Program-made: the position numbers and the translations under genes | In this document: positions 50,477 through 59,017 of the stretch, piece after piece | Numbering within the stretch: position 1 is the first letter of the stretch | How the letters are laid out: every line of letters begins with the position of its first letter | The notes under the pieces: model-generated | The model's input: only the letters and a program-made list of their open reading frames with translations | The model's database searches: none | What the model was told of the DNA's origin: nothing | Assembly: GCA_900546515.1 (NCBI GenBank) | Contig: URDG01000010.1 | Location: 1-64,000, forward strand | Reading direction: 5' to 3' | From: an uncultured Eubacteriales bacterium | Lineage (GTDB): Bacteria; Bacillota; Clostridia; Oscillospirales; Oscillospiraceae | Length of the DNA: 64,000 nucleotides

Positions 50477-51904
50477 ATGAAAAAGATCATCGCAATGCTT
50501 CTTGCTCTGGTCATGGTGTTCGCGCTGTGCGCATGCGGCTCCACCGCAGCGCCCGCTGAGGAGACCAAGCCCGCAGAGGAAGCTACCGCAGCTGATGCGG
50601 CACCCGCAGAAGAGACCGCGGCAGAGGACACCGTCACTGTCATGGTTCCCCCTGTTTCCGGCACCTATCAGGACGATATTGACGTCTGGGCCGCAGAGTT
50701 CACCGAAATGCACCCCAACATCAAGATCGAAGTCATCAAGACCTCATGGGACGATCATAACGACAAACTCATGACCATGGCCAACGCAGGCGAGGCTCCC
50801 GACATTGCGGAGCTGTCCTACTCCAACATCGGCGCATATGTCGATATGGGCGTTGCAGTCGACATTTCCCAGTACATGGACGCCGACCGCCTTGCAGACT
50901 ATGACCAGAACGCAATGGACTACATGTCCATAGAGAACGTTCCCTACGGTCTGCCCATATACATAACCATCCAGTCCATCGGCGGCAACCGCGAGATGCT
51001 CGAGGCTGCAGGCGCTGACATCGCAAAGATCCAGTCCGAGGGCTGGACCTATGAGGAGTTCCTTGAAGTCCTCAAGAACGGCACCACTGACGACTGCTTC
51101 GGCTTTGCGTTTGCAAACTCCGGTGTCACCGCTTCCGACGTTCCCAACATCATGGGCGTCATGGCCGGTCTGACCAACGCGTTCACCTCCGACCTCAAGT
51201 ACGCATTCACGTCCGACAATATGCTCAACCTCCTCAACGCCATAGAGGAGATGACCAAGGCCGGCTACATGCCCAACTACGCTGTTGAGGCAGGCCAGCG
51301 CATGGTCATGTGCGAGCAGGGCAAGACCATGATATTCGGCAAGGCCATGCCTCTGTTTGAGAACAACATCAACAAGAACAACGCCGCTCTTGACGCCAAC
51401 GACGGCACTGCTGTCGAGAACTCCATCAAGATGAGCTACGTGTTCCTGCCGCTGCCTCACATGGACGGTGTTTCCGAGTCCTGCTTCGGCACTGTTGACG
51501 GCATGATCGCACTCAGAAACCACAGCACCACAGACGAGCACCTCAAGAACGTCTGCATGTTCATGGACTACATCTGCTCCGGCGAGCGCATCGCAGCGGT
51601 CGATTCCACCCTGCTTCTTGAGCCTGTCTGCCAGACCGGCCGCGACGCATATGTCAGCCCCGAGGGCATTGACGAGGGCAACGCAGCGTGCGCCGCACGC
51701 GAGATCGGCCTTGTTGTCGCTCCTCCCGCAGGCATCACCGTTGAGCAGTCCGCAAATGCAAAGCTCATCATGGACGAGGTCATAGTACCCAAGTTCCAGT
51801 CTCTCGTTGCAGGCGAGGCTACCGCACAGGAAGTCTTTGATGCGATCAACGAGCGCGCAGTTGAGCTCTTCGGCGAGGACGGTATCATCAGAGGTCTGCT
51901 CTGA
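50477..51904 (+). CDS. ABC sugar-binding lipoprotein (family 1)
   Basis: A 475-residue lipoprotein with lipobox ALCAC, an Ala/Glu linker, then a family-1 binding domain (VWAAEFTEMHPNIKIEVIKTSW; NAGEAPDIAELSYSNIG; AVDSTLLLEP). It supplies the two permeases downstream. ATG 50477 is preceded by AAAGGAG. With a MurQ etherase in the operon, the ligand may be MurNAc, a muropeptide sugar or a related amino sugar. No ATPase gene is in the operon, so a shared MsmK-type ATPase is expected. Confidence 0.88.
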   Translation: MKKIIAMLLALVMVFALCACGSTAAPAEETKPAEEATAADAAPAEETAAEDTVTVMVPPVSGTYQDDIDVWAAEFTEMHPNIKIEVIKTSWDDHNDKLMTMANAGEAPDIAELSYSNIGAYVDMGVAVDISQYMDADRLADYDQNAMDYMSIENVPYGLPIYITIQSIGGNREMLEAAGADIAKIQSEGWTYEEFLEVLKNGTTDDCFGFAFANSGVTASDVPNIMGVMAGLTNAFTSDLKYAFTSDNMLNLLNAIEEMTKAGYMPNYAVEAGQRMVMCEQGKTMIFGKAMPLFENNINKNNAALDANDGTAVENSIKMSYVFLPLPHMDGVSESCFGTVDGMIALRNHSTTDEHLKNVCMFMDYICSGERIAAVDSTLLLEPVCQTGRDAYVSPEGIDEGNAACAAREIGLVVAPPAGITVEQSANAKLIMDEVIVPKFQSLVAGEATAQEVFDAINERAVELFGEDGIIRGLL

Positions 51905-51941
51905 TCCCGTCTTGAAGCAAGCACGGCATAAAGGATCATCG

Positions 51942-51969
51942 GTCCCGCCCAGCCTTGGCCGGGCGGGAC
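51942..51969 (+). terminator. Intercistronic hairpin between binding protein and permease genes
   Basis: GTCCCGCCC and GGGCGGGAC form a 9-bp stem with an inner GCC/GGC, followed by TTTTTC. It is placed to reduce permease expression relative to the binding protein or to protect the upstream message. Confidence 0.75.
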
Positions 51970-52001
51970 TTTTTCAAAGCAAGCGTATTGGAGGTAAGGC
52001 T

Positions 52002-52913
52002 ATGAGCAAATACAGGGGAGAGAGACTTGGGTCCCGACGTTTCCGCATAAAGGATGACGATATATGGGGCTATGCTTTCATATTCGTGGCCATGGCGGTG
52101 TTCGCAGTGTTCACGCTCTACCCGGTTTTCAGCGCGATAAAGACGAGCTTTCTGAAGTACAAGCCCTTCGGCTCGGAGTTTATCGGGCTGCAAAATTATG
52201 CGGAGACATTCAAAAGCAAGCTCTTTTTCAAGGCGGTCAAGAACACCTTTGTCTATACCGCCGTTGTTGTGCCCCTTTCTTTGCTGATAGCCTTTTCTAT
52301 TGCGATCATGATACTGCCGTTCCGCAAGGGTGTGCAGTCCGTGTTCAAGTCTATCTATTATCTGCCGGGCATCGCCTCGGGCGTCGCGCTGTCGGTCGTG
52401 TGGCTGTGGCTGTACGATTCTTCTCCGGACGGCCTTTTCAATCAGGTCATGACATTTTTCGGCCTGCCAGCGCAGAACTGGCTCTCCTCCAGCAAGACGT
52501 CCATGCTCTCGCTCATGCTTATGGCGCTGCTGTCGGGACAGGGGACGAATATAATCATCTACATAGCGGCGCTTCTGAGCATTGACAACAGCTACTTTGA
52601 GGCTGCTGAGCTCGACGGCGCGACTTTCTTCCAGAAGATACGCTACATCGTGTTCCCGCTTGTAAAGCCGACGACGCTTTTCCTGCTCGTGACCGGCATC
52701 ATCGGCTCGTTCCAGGTGTTCCAGAACGCCTTCCTCATGACCGGCGGCGGGCCGGACAACAGCACGACCATGATCGGCCTTTTGATATACAAGAACGCCT
52801 TTGAATACTCGAAATTTGGCCTTGCCTGCGCGCAGGCGATACTTCTGGCCATAGTCATCTCGCTCATTTCGCTGCTCCAGTTCAAGCTCATGGGCGTGGA
52901 TGTGGAATACTGA
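52002..52913 (+). CDS. ABC sugar permease, MalF type
   Basis: A 303-residue permease with six membrane helices. The coupling EAA motif is EAAELDGATFFQKIRYIVFPLVKP (quoted by its ends EAAELDGA and VFPLVKP). GGAGGTAAGG precedes ATG 52002. It partners with the MalG-type permease that starts 12 bp after its stop. Confidence 0.92.
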   Translation: MSKYRGERLGSRRFRIKDDDIWGYAFIFVAMAVFAVFTLYPVFSAIKTSFLKYKPFGSEFIGLQNYAETFKSKLFFKAVKNTFVYTAVVVPLSLLIAFSIAIMILPFRKGVQSVFKSIYYLPGIASGVALSVVWLWLYDSSPDGLFNQVMTFFGLPAQNWLSSSKTSMLSLMLMALLSGQGTNIIIYIAALLSIDNSYFEAAELDGATFFQKIRYIVFPLVKPTTLFLLVTGIIGSFQVFQNAFLMTGGGPDNSTTMIGLLIYKNAFEYSKFGLACAQAILLAIVISLISLLQFKLMGVDVEY

Positions 52914-52925
52914 GGAGGTGGAGTG

Positions 52926-53795
52926 ATGGCGTCGACCGGTCTTTATTCGCAGCATCTCAACGACAGAAAAAAGCTCTATGCCCGCAATATCGTGCTTGCG
53001 CTGCTGCTCATCGTCTTCGCGGTGCTGGCACTGTTCCCGATCTTCTACATGATAATGTCGTCGTTCGGCCCTCCCGTTGCAACGGCGGGTACGAGGCGTT
53101 CCATTCTTCCCGCGCGCTGGACGCTGGATTCATACAAAGCTTTCTTTGAATTCAGCAAATATTCCGGCCGCTGGATACTCAACAGCCTTGTCGTGGCCTC
53201 GCTTACGGTCGTCGGCAATGTGATATTCGCGTCCATGGCCGGATACGCGTTCTCGAAGATCAACTTCAAGGGGCGCAAATGGCTGTTCGGAATGATACTT
53301 GTCGCAATGATGATCCCGTATCAGGTAACACAGGTACCGCTCTATATCCTCATTGCAAACAAACTCAAAATGACGAACACCTTTGCGGCGCTGATCCTGC
53401 CGGGGGTCGTCACATCGTACAATATTTTTCTTGCCAAGCAGTTTTTCACAAGCATCCCAACGCCGCTGATAGAGAGCGCCAAGCTCGACGGGTGCAGCCA
53501 GCCGAAAATATTCGTAAGCATAATCCTGCCGCTTTCAAAGACCGTGCTCGCGGTAATGGCGATAAATACCTTCCTTTCGACATGGAACTCCTTTTTCTGG
53601 CCCTTCCTTGTCACGAGCAAGGACTATATGTTCACCATTCAGGTCGGCCTCAAGACCTTCAAGTTTGCAAATGAGACGCTGCTTGCGCCCATGATGGCGG
53701 GGGCGACGCTGTCTGCACTGCCGATGTTCATTCTCTTCTTTGCATTGCAGAAGTATTTCCTCGAGGGCGTGACAATAGGTGCAGTCAAGGGTTGA
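52926..53795 (+). CDS. ABC sugar permease, MalG type
   Basis: A 289-residue permease with six helices. The coupling motif is ESAKLDGCSQPKIFVSIILPL. A GGAGGTGGAG site lies directly before ATG 52926; the alternative GTG at 52923 adds one residue. MurQ follows after 15 bp. Confidence 0.92.
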   Translation: MASTGLYSQHLNDRKKLYARNIVLALLLIVFAVLALFPIFYMIMSSFGPPVATAGTRRSILPARWTLDSYKAFFEFSKYSGRWILNSLVVASLTVVGNVIFASMAGYAFSKINFKGRKWLFGMILVAMMIPYQVTQVPLYILIANKLKMTNTFAALILPGVVTSYNIFLAKQFFTSIPTPLIESAKLDGCSQPKIFVSIILPLSKTVLAVMAINTFLSTWNSFFWPFLVTSKDYMFTIQVGLKTFKFANETLLAPMMAGATLSALPMFILFFALQKYFLEGVTIGAVKG

Positions 53796-53810
53796 TGAGA
53801 GGGCAGGCAA

Positions 53811-54713
53811 ATGGCTGTTTCGGATCTTAAAAACATAGCTACAGAGCAGCGCAATAAACGCTCTGAACATATTGACGAGCTGCCGACGCTGGAGATGGTC
53901 AGGCTTATAAACAGCGAGGACAAAAAGGTGGCGGAGGCCGTGGAAAGGGTCTGCCCGCAGATCGCGCAGGCGATAGACCTCATATATGAGCGCCTGAGCA
54001 CAGGCGGACGGCTCATATACTGCGGCTGCGGCACATCCGGGCGGCTCGGCGTGCTGGACGCTGTGGAGTGTCCGCCGACCTATTCTGTGAAGCCTGAGCT
54101 TGTGCAGGGGATAATTGCCGGCGGCTACAGCGCGGTGTTCAAGGCCGTCGAGGGTGCGGAGGATGACCGAGGTCTCGGCGCGCAGGAGCTGCGAGAGCGC
54201 GGCTTTAACGCGAAGGATGTGCTTGTCGGCATCGCGGCCAGCGGCAGGACGCCGTATGTGCTTGGCGCGATAGATCATGCCAGAAGCGTGGGTGCGTCAG
54301 TCATTGCCGTGACATGCTGCCCCGGCAGCGCGATAGACAGGGCTGCGGACATCGGGATCGCCCCGGAACCCGGACCCGAGGTAATCGCCGGGTCGACGCG
54401 CATGAAGAGCGGCACCGCGCAGAAAATGGTGCTCAATATGCTCTCTACCGGTACGATGATAAAGCTCGGCAAGGTGTACGGCAATCTTATGGTCGATGTG
54501 AAGCCCTCGAATGAGAAGCTTATACGCCGCTGCATCACCATTGTGTGCGAGGCTACCGGCGAGAGCGAGGCTCAGGCCGCCGCAGCCCTTGATAAATGCG
54601 GCTACAGCTGCAAGCAGGCGATAGTGATGCTGCTGCGCGGCGTCGGTGTGGACGAGGCGGCGCGGCTCCTTGAAAAGGCGGACGGCAGAGTGGCGCAGGC
54701 CATAGCTGGATGA
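53811..54713 (+). CDS. murQ: N-acetylmuramic acid 6-phosphate etherase
   Basis: A 300-residue SIS-domain enzyme that splits MurNAc-6-phosphate into GlcNAc-6-phosphate and D-lactate in cell-wall recycling. The signature regions are THE-QRN-like start (ATEQRNKRSEHIDELPTLEMV), YCGCGTSGRLGVLDAVECPPT, GIAASGRTPYVLGAI and GSTRMKSGTAQKMVLNMLST. It is last in the GntR-ABC operon, which makes that transporter a likely source of MurNAc-type sugar. Uptake by an ABC system rather than a PTS would need a separate kinase, which is not seen here. Confidence 0.95.
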   Translation: MAVSDLKNIATEQRNKRSEHIDELPTLEMVRLINSEDKKVAEAVERVCPQIAQAIDLIYERLSTGGRLIYCGCGTSGRLGVLDAVECPPTYSVKPELVQGIIAGGYSAVFKAVEGAEDDRGLGAQELRERGFNAKDVLVGIAASGRTPYVLGAIDHARSVGASVIAVTCCPGSAIDRAADIGIAPEPGPEVIAGSTRMKSGTAQKMVLNMLSTGTMIKLGKVYGNLMVDVKPSNEKLIRRCITIVCEATGESEAQAAAALDKCGYSCKQAIVMLLRGVGVDEAARLLEKADGRVAQAIAG

Positions 54714-54717
54714 GATA

Positions 54718-54753
54718 AAAAACCGGCGTGACTGACAAGTCGCGCCGGTTTTT
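54718..54753 (+). terminator. Terminator of the murQ operon
   Basis: ACCGGCG/CGCCGGT with an inner GACT/AGTC stem, followed by TTTTTT. Confidence 0.88.
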
Positions 54754-54841
54754 TGATATTGATCTCGGTTTGCCGCGGCAAGGCCGTTTCCACGAGCCAT
54801 GCGGCAGAGCACACCCTCCGTGACCGGAGGAAGCCCGGTAT

Positions 54842-55345
54842 TCAGTATTCGAGCAGGGGAACAGAGCCGTCGTCATCTGTCTTGGTGATAGAGCGTATCT
54901 CGGCGGGATAGCTGTAGCTGTCGTTCACGTGTACGGTGATCTTATCGCCGACCTTCCGGCCGAGTACCGCTTTGCCGAATGGGGAGTCCTTGCTTATAAG
55001 CCCCTTACGGGGATCGCAGCGCACGGTCGTGACGACCTGAATGACGTCAGTCTCATCATCTTCGGGCATGTAGATCTCGACCTTGTCGAAAAGACCGACT
55101 TCGTCGTTGCCGGACTTGTCGTCTATGACCTTTGCGGTCTTTATCATGCCCTCAAGGTATCTCATACGGCTGCGGTTCTGGTTCTGCGCCTGCTTCGCGG
55201 CCTTGTATTCATAGTTCTCGCTCAGGTCGCCGAAGGCGCGTGTACGCTTGACCTCCTCGATAAGCCCGGGCATAAGCTCCAGACGGCGGTAGTCAAGCTC
55301 CGCCTGCATTTTTTTTATATCTTCCTTTGTTAGTTCGTCGTGCAT
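54842..55345 (-). CDS. greA: Transcription elongation factor GreA
   Basis: A 167-residue protein. The N-terminal coiled coil carries the acidic tip in FGDLSENYEYKAAK, and the C-terminal FKBP-like domain contains DSPFGKAVLGRKVGDKITV. It rescues backtracked polymerase by stimulating RNA cleavage. The length is normal. It lies 24 bp after the unknown gene at 55370-55777 on the same strand. Confidence 0.93.
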   Translation of the reverse strand: MHDELTKEDIKKMQAELDYRRLELMPGLIEEVKRTRAFGDLSENYEYKAAKQAQNQNRSRMRYLEGMIKTAKVIDDKSGNDEVGLFDKVEIYMPEDDETDVIQVVTTVRCDPRKGLISKDSPFGKAVLGRKVGDKITVHVNDSYSYPAEIRSITKTDDDGSVPLLEY

Positions 55346-55369
55346 GATGTGCCTCTCATTTGAATATGA

Positions 55370-55777
55370 TCATATGTCGACGCTCACAGTGTCCAGCCCG
55401 TTTTTCTCGAACTCATCGAGATAATCCTCCATGCGGGCGGTCAGCTCGTCGAAGTTTTCAGGGTCGCTGTCCTCAAGACCGAGATCGCGTCTTGCCAGCT
55501 CCTCAGCCAGTATGTTGTAGAACACCGCGTCCTCATAGTCGGCAATGGCCTCGTGTATCCCGCCGTCCTCATAGGCCTTGGACGGGAAGATATGCCCGCG
55601 CCAGGTCTGCACGAGAGAACGCATCCCGTTTGCGGGACAGAGGGAGAACAGCTTCTCCTGCATCAGGTCATAGTCCTCAAAACGGTCGTCCCCGCGAGTC
55701 GAGTTCAATATCCAGTTGCCTATATAAACCATGTCAAGCAGCCGCCTGAATTCCTTGTCAGAAAGCTCTATGTTCAT
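55370..55777 (-). CDS. Conserved hypothetical protein
   Basis: A 134-residue acidic, soluble, mainly helical protein (DKEFRRLLDMVYIGNWILNSTR; YEDAVFYNILAEELARRDLG; RMEDYLDEFEKNGLD). I recognise no family. ATG 55777 is chosen because AGGAGGCGACAGC precedes it; the 12 codons upstream cover the leader. It is probably co-transcribed with greA. Confidence 0.75.
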   Translation of the reverse strand: MNIELSDKEFRRLLDMVYIGNWILNSTRGDDRFEDYDLMQEKLFSLCPANGMRSLVQTWRGHIFPSKAYEDGGIHEAIADYEDAVFYNILAEELARRDLGLEDSDPENFDELTARMEDYLDEFEKNGLDTVSVDI

Positions 55778-55957
55778 GCTGTCGCCTCCTTGGGCTTTTT
55801 TTAGCCCTATCATTATATACCTATTATAGCATTAAGCAAGCCATAATTCCACATTTGCCGTTAAACAAATTTTGCTTGTATTACATGGACAATTGCGGTA
55901 CAATAAACCGTCAGTCAATTTGCTCCCGGCAGGCGGGAGCAGCATCAGGAGATGTAA

Positions 55958-56770
55958 ATGGATAATAGACCTGTAGGTATTTTTGACTCGGGCCTCGGCG
56001 GCCTGACAGCGGTAAAAGCGCTGAGAATGCTTTTGCCGGATGAAAATATAGTGTACTTCGGCGATACGGGGCGCAACCCCTACGGCACGCGCAGCGTACC
56101 CGAGCTGCGCCGTATGGCGCAGGAGGATATGGAGCTTGCGGCCGGACTCGGCGCAAAGGCGATCATTGCCGCCTGCGGCACGGTGTCCAGTACGGCGGGC
56201 GACGTGCTCAGGTCGTTCCGGCTCCCGGTGTTCAACGTGATAGACGCCAGCGTTGAAGCGATGGCGGCCGTCCCCGGCGATGCGCCGCTCGGTATTATTG
56301 CAACGAGCGCGAGTATAAAAAACGGCGCGTTCAGAAAGCGCCTCGCAGAGCTGTGTCCCGGACGGGAGATAGTAGATGCGGCGTGTCAGGACTTTGTCCG
56401 GCTTATCGAGAGCGGGCATACCGAGCCCGGCGACGCGCTCCTGCGCGAGAGCGTTGAGGAGAGCCTTGGCATAATGCGGGAGCGCGGGGTATGCGCGCTT
56501 CTTCTCGGGTGCACGCACTTCGGCGTAATATCCGCAGCTATAAGCGATTTCCTCGGCGCGGATGTGGAGCTTGTGGACGCGGCGGCCTGTGCGGCGCAGA
56601 GCATGAGGGATTACCTTGTGCACAGCGGCATGACGGGGACAGGCGGCCGGGACGAATATTACACCAGCGGCAGTACGGCGAGCTTTGCCGGCTACGCTTC
56701 GGCTCTGCTGGGGTGGAACATAGAAGGGCGCGTGCACGAGGCCAGCGCCGGAAAGGCGGCGGGAATATGA
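55958..56770 (+). CDS. murI: Glutamate racemase
   Basis: A 270-residue cofactor-independent racemase that makes D-glutamate for peptidoglycan. D10-S11 (FDSGLGGL), the first catalytic cysteine C73 and the second C185 (LLGCTHF) are in place. The highly conserved Asn after the first cysteine is Gly here (ACGT instead of ACNT). CAGGAGATGTAA precedes ATG. Its TGA overlaps the next start. Confidence 0.9.
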   Translation: MDNRPVGIFDSGLGGLTAVKALRMLLPDENIVYFGDTGRNPYGTRSVPELRRMAQEDMELAAGLGAKAIIAACGTVSSTAGDVLRSFRLPVFNVIDASVEAMAAVPGDAPLGIIATSASIKNGAFRKRLAELCPGREIVDAACQDFVRLIESGHTEPGDALLRESVEESLGIMRERGVCALLLGCTHFGVISAAISDFLGADVELVDAAACAAQSMRDYLVHSGMTGTGGRDEYYTSGSTASFAGYASALLGWNIEGRVHEASAGKAAGI

Positions 56771-57201
56771 TGAAGGACGTTTTTATAAGGATGCACAGCA
56801 TCCAGAACAGCGGCGAGGACGACGAGGAAACGCTGGATTTCGTCACTGACGGGAACTATTTCCTTGACGGCGATACGGCCTGCTTCAGCTATCTTGAGAC
56901 CGAGGTCACAGGACTCGAGGGAACGCGCACCAGCGTGTTCGTTAGGCCGAGAGAGGTCGTGATCGACCGGGACGGGATGATAACCGGACGGATGGTGTTC
57001 CGCGAGGGAGAGAAGAATTCTTTCCTTTACTCCACGCCTTACGGCACGGCGACGCTGGGAGTTAATACAAAGAGCATAAAAAAGAGCTTCGATGAAAACG
57101 GCGGAGAGCTGGAAGTGGACTATGTAACGGATATGGAGCACGCCGTCGTCGCACGAAATAAGATCATACTGAAAATAGAAGAGCAGAGAGGTACAGAATA
57201 A
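56767..57201 (+). CDS. DUF1934 family protein (YwiB-like)
   Basis: A 144-residue beta-barrel, calycin-like protein (FVRPREVVIDRDGMITGRMVFREGEKNSFLYSTPYG, quoted by its edges). In Bacillus the family member ywiB lies next to argS, as here. The start ATGATG overlaps the murI stop and its own stop overlaps the argS start by one base. The function of the family is unknown. Confidence 0.82.
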   Translation: MMKDVFIRMHSIQNSGEDDEETLDFVTDGNYFLDGDTACFSYLETEVTGLEGTRTSVFVRPREVVIDRDGMITGRMVFREGEKNSFLYSTPYGTATLGVNTKSIKKSFDENGGELEVDYVTDMEHAVVARNKIILKIEEQRGTE

Positions 57202-58946
57202 TGGCTAACTTGATACAGCAGGCAAAGGACAGCATAAACGGCATCATCAGCGCCGCATATGAGCGCGCAGCCGCAAACGGCCAGCTGCCGGGCGGCGCGG
57301 TGCTCGCCGGCAACGTAGAGATACCCAAGGACACCGCAAACGGCGATTATGCCGCAAACCACGCAATGGCCGGCGCAAAGGCACTGCACATGGCGCCGCG
57401 CAAGATCGCCGAGGCGCTCATAGCGAATATGGAGCTTGACGGCACATGGTTTGCCTCCGTGGAGGCCGCAGGCCCCGGCTTCATCAATTTCCGCCTTGCG
57501 TACTCGTGGTACGGCGATGTGCTGGGCAACGTCGCGGCGGAGGGCGCGGACTATGGCCGCGTGAACGCCGGCGGCGGGAAAAAGCTCATGGTGGAGTTCG
57601 TCTCCGCAAATCCCACCGGCCCCATGCACATGGGCAACGCTCGCGGCGGCGTGCTGGGCGACGCTCTTGCGAGCGTGCTTGACAGAGCGGGCTACAATGT
57701 CAGCCGCGAGTTCTACGTCAATGACGCCGGCAACCAGATAGAGAAGTTCGCAGCCTCCATCGACGCGCGCTACCGGCAGCTCATCCTCGGCGAGGACAAG
57801 GTCGAATTCCCGGAGGACGGCTACCATGGCGACGATATAAAGTCTCTTGCGAGTCTTTTCCGCGAAAAGTACGGCGACGCATATATGGATAAGGACGTCG
57901 CGGAGCGCCATGCGGCAATGGCAAAATTCGGCCTTGAGCACAATATTCCGCAGATGCAGGCCGATCTCCGCCGTTACGGCATAGAGTACGACACATGGTT
58001 TTTTGAATCCAGCCTGCATGAGAGCGGCTACGTTAAGGAATCCGTCGATCTGCTCGGAGAAAAGGGCTACACATACGAGAAAGACGGCGCGCTTTGGCTC
58101 AGGACCTCTGAGATACTTTCAAACGTCTACCGCGCCAACGGCAAGACTCAGGAGGAGATAGACAAGCTCGACCTCAAGGACGACGTGCTGCGCCGCGCCA
58201 ACGGCTTCTACACCTATTTTGCCGCGGATATAGCCTATCACCGCAACAAATTCGAAAAGCGCGGCTTTGACAAGGTCATAAACGTATGGGGCGCAGATCA
58301 TCACGGTCATGTGGCGCGCCTGAAGGGCGCGATGGACGCGCTCGGCCTTGACGGTGAGCACAGGCTCGACATTGTGCTGATGCAGCTTGTCAAGCTCATG
58401 TCCAACGGCGAGGAGGTGCGCATGTCCAAGCGCACGGGCAAGGCGATCTCTCTTGAAAATCTGCTTGACGATATCCCGGTCGACGCGGCGCGCTACTTCT
58501 TCAACAGCCGCCCGGAAACTCCGGTAGTGTTCGATCTGGAGCTTGCAAAGCGTCAGGACAGCGAGAACCCGGTCTATTATGTCCAGTATGCGCACGCGCG
58601 CATATGCACGATGCTTGCAAATCTCGCAGCTGACGGGCACAATGTTCCGCAGGCCGGAGAGATCGACGCCGCCCTGCTCAATAAGCCTGAGGAGCGTGAG
58701 CTGATAAAGCAGCTCGCCATGCTGCCCGAGGAGATCACGCTTGCCGCACGCGACTATGACCCGAGCCGTATGAATAAATATGTCATGGAGCTTGCCGCAC
58801 GCTTCCACAAGTTCTACACGGCCTGCCGCATCAAGGGCGCGGAGGAGGGCGTGCTCGAAGCGCGTCTGCTCCTGGCCGACTGTGTGCGCCGCGTTATAGC
58901 GATAACGCTCGGCATCATCGGCGTCTCCGCCCCGGAGAAGATGTAA
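57201..58946 (+). CDS. argS: Arginyl-tRNA synthetase
   Basis: A 581-residue class I synthetase. An N-terminal additional domain runs to ~115. The HIGH-type motif is ANPTGPMHMGNARGG, the KMSKS-type motif is VRMSKRTGKAI, and the C-terminal anticodon domain ends at SAPEKM. It is the third gene of murI-ywiB-argS, with overlapping starts and stops. A terminator follows. Confidence 0.96.
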   Translation: MANLIQQAKDSINGIISAAYERAAANGQLPGGAVLAGNVEIPKDTANGDYAANHAMAGAKALHMAPRKIAEALIANMELDGTWFASVEAAGPGFINFRLAYSWYGDVLGNVAAEGADYGRVNAGGGKKLMVEFVSANPTGPMHMGNARGGVLGDALASVLDRAGYNVSREFYVNDAGNQIEKFAASIDARYRQLILGEDKVEFPEDGYHGDDIKSLASLFREKYGDAYMDKDVAERHAAMAKFGLEHNIPQMQADLRRYGIEYDTWFFESSLHESGYVKESVDLLGEKGYTYEKDGALWLRTSEILSNVYRANGKTQEEIDKLDLKDDVLRRANGFYTYFAADIAYHRNKFEKRGFDKVINVWGADHHGHVARLKGAMDALGLDGEHRLDIVLMQLVKLMSNGEEVRMSKRTGKAISLENLLDDIPVDAARYFFNSRPETPVVFDLELAKRQDSENPVYYVQYAHARICTMLANLAADGHNVPQAGEIDAALLNKPEERELIKQLAMLPEEITLAARDYDPSRMNKYVMELAARFHKFYTACRIKGAEEGVLEARLLLADCVRRVIAITLGIIGVSAPEKM

Positions 58947-58964
58947 ATACCGATAATGATAATG

Positions 58965-58992
58965 AAAAAAACCGCCGTAAGGCGGTTTTTTT
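58965..58992. terminator. Terminator between convergent genes
   Basis: AAAAAACCGCC-GTAA-GGCGGTTTTTTTT serves argS (+) and, through the A-run, the transglutaminase-like gene (-). Confidence 0.9.
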
Positions 58993-59017
58993 TCATACTA
59001 TGATCTGGAGCATGGGC

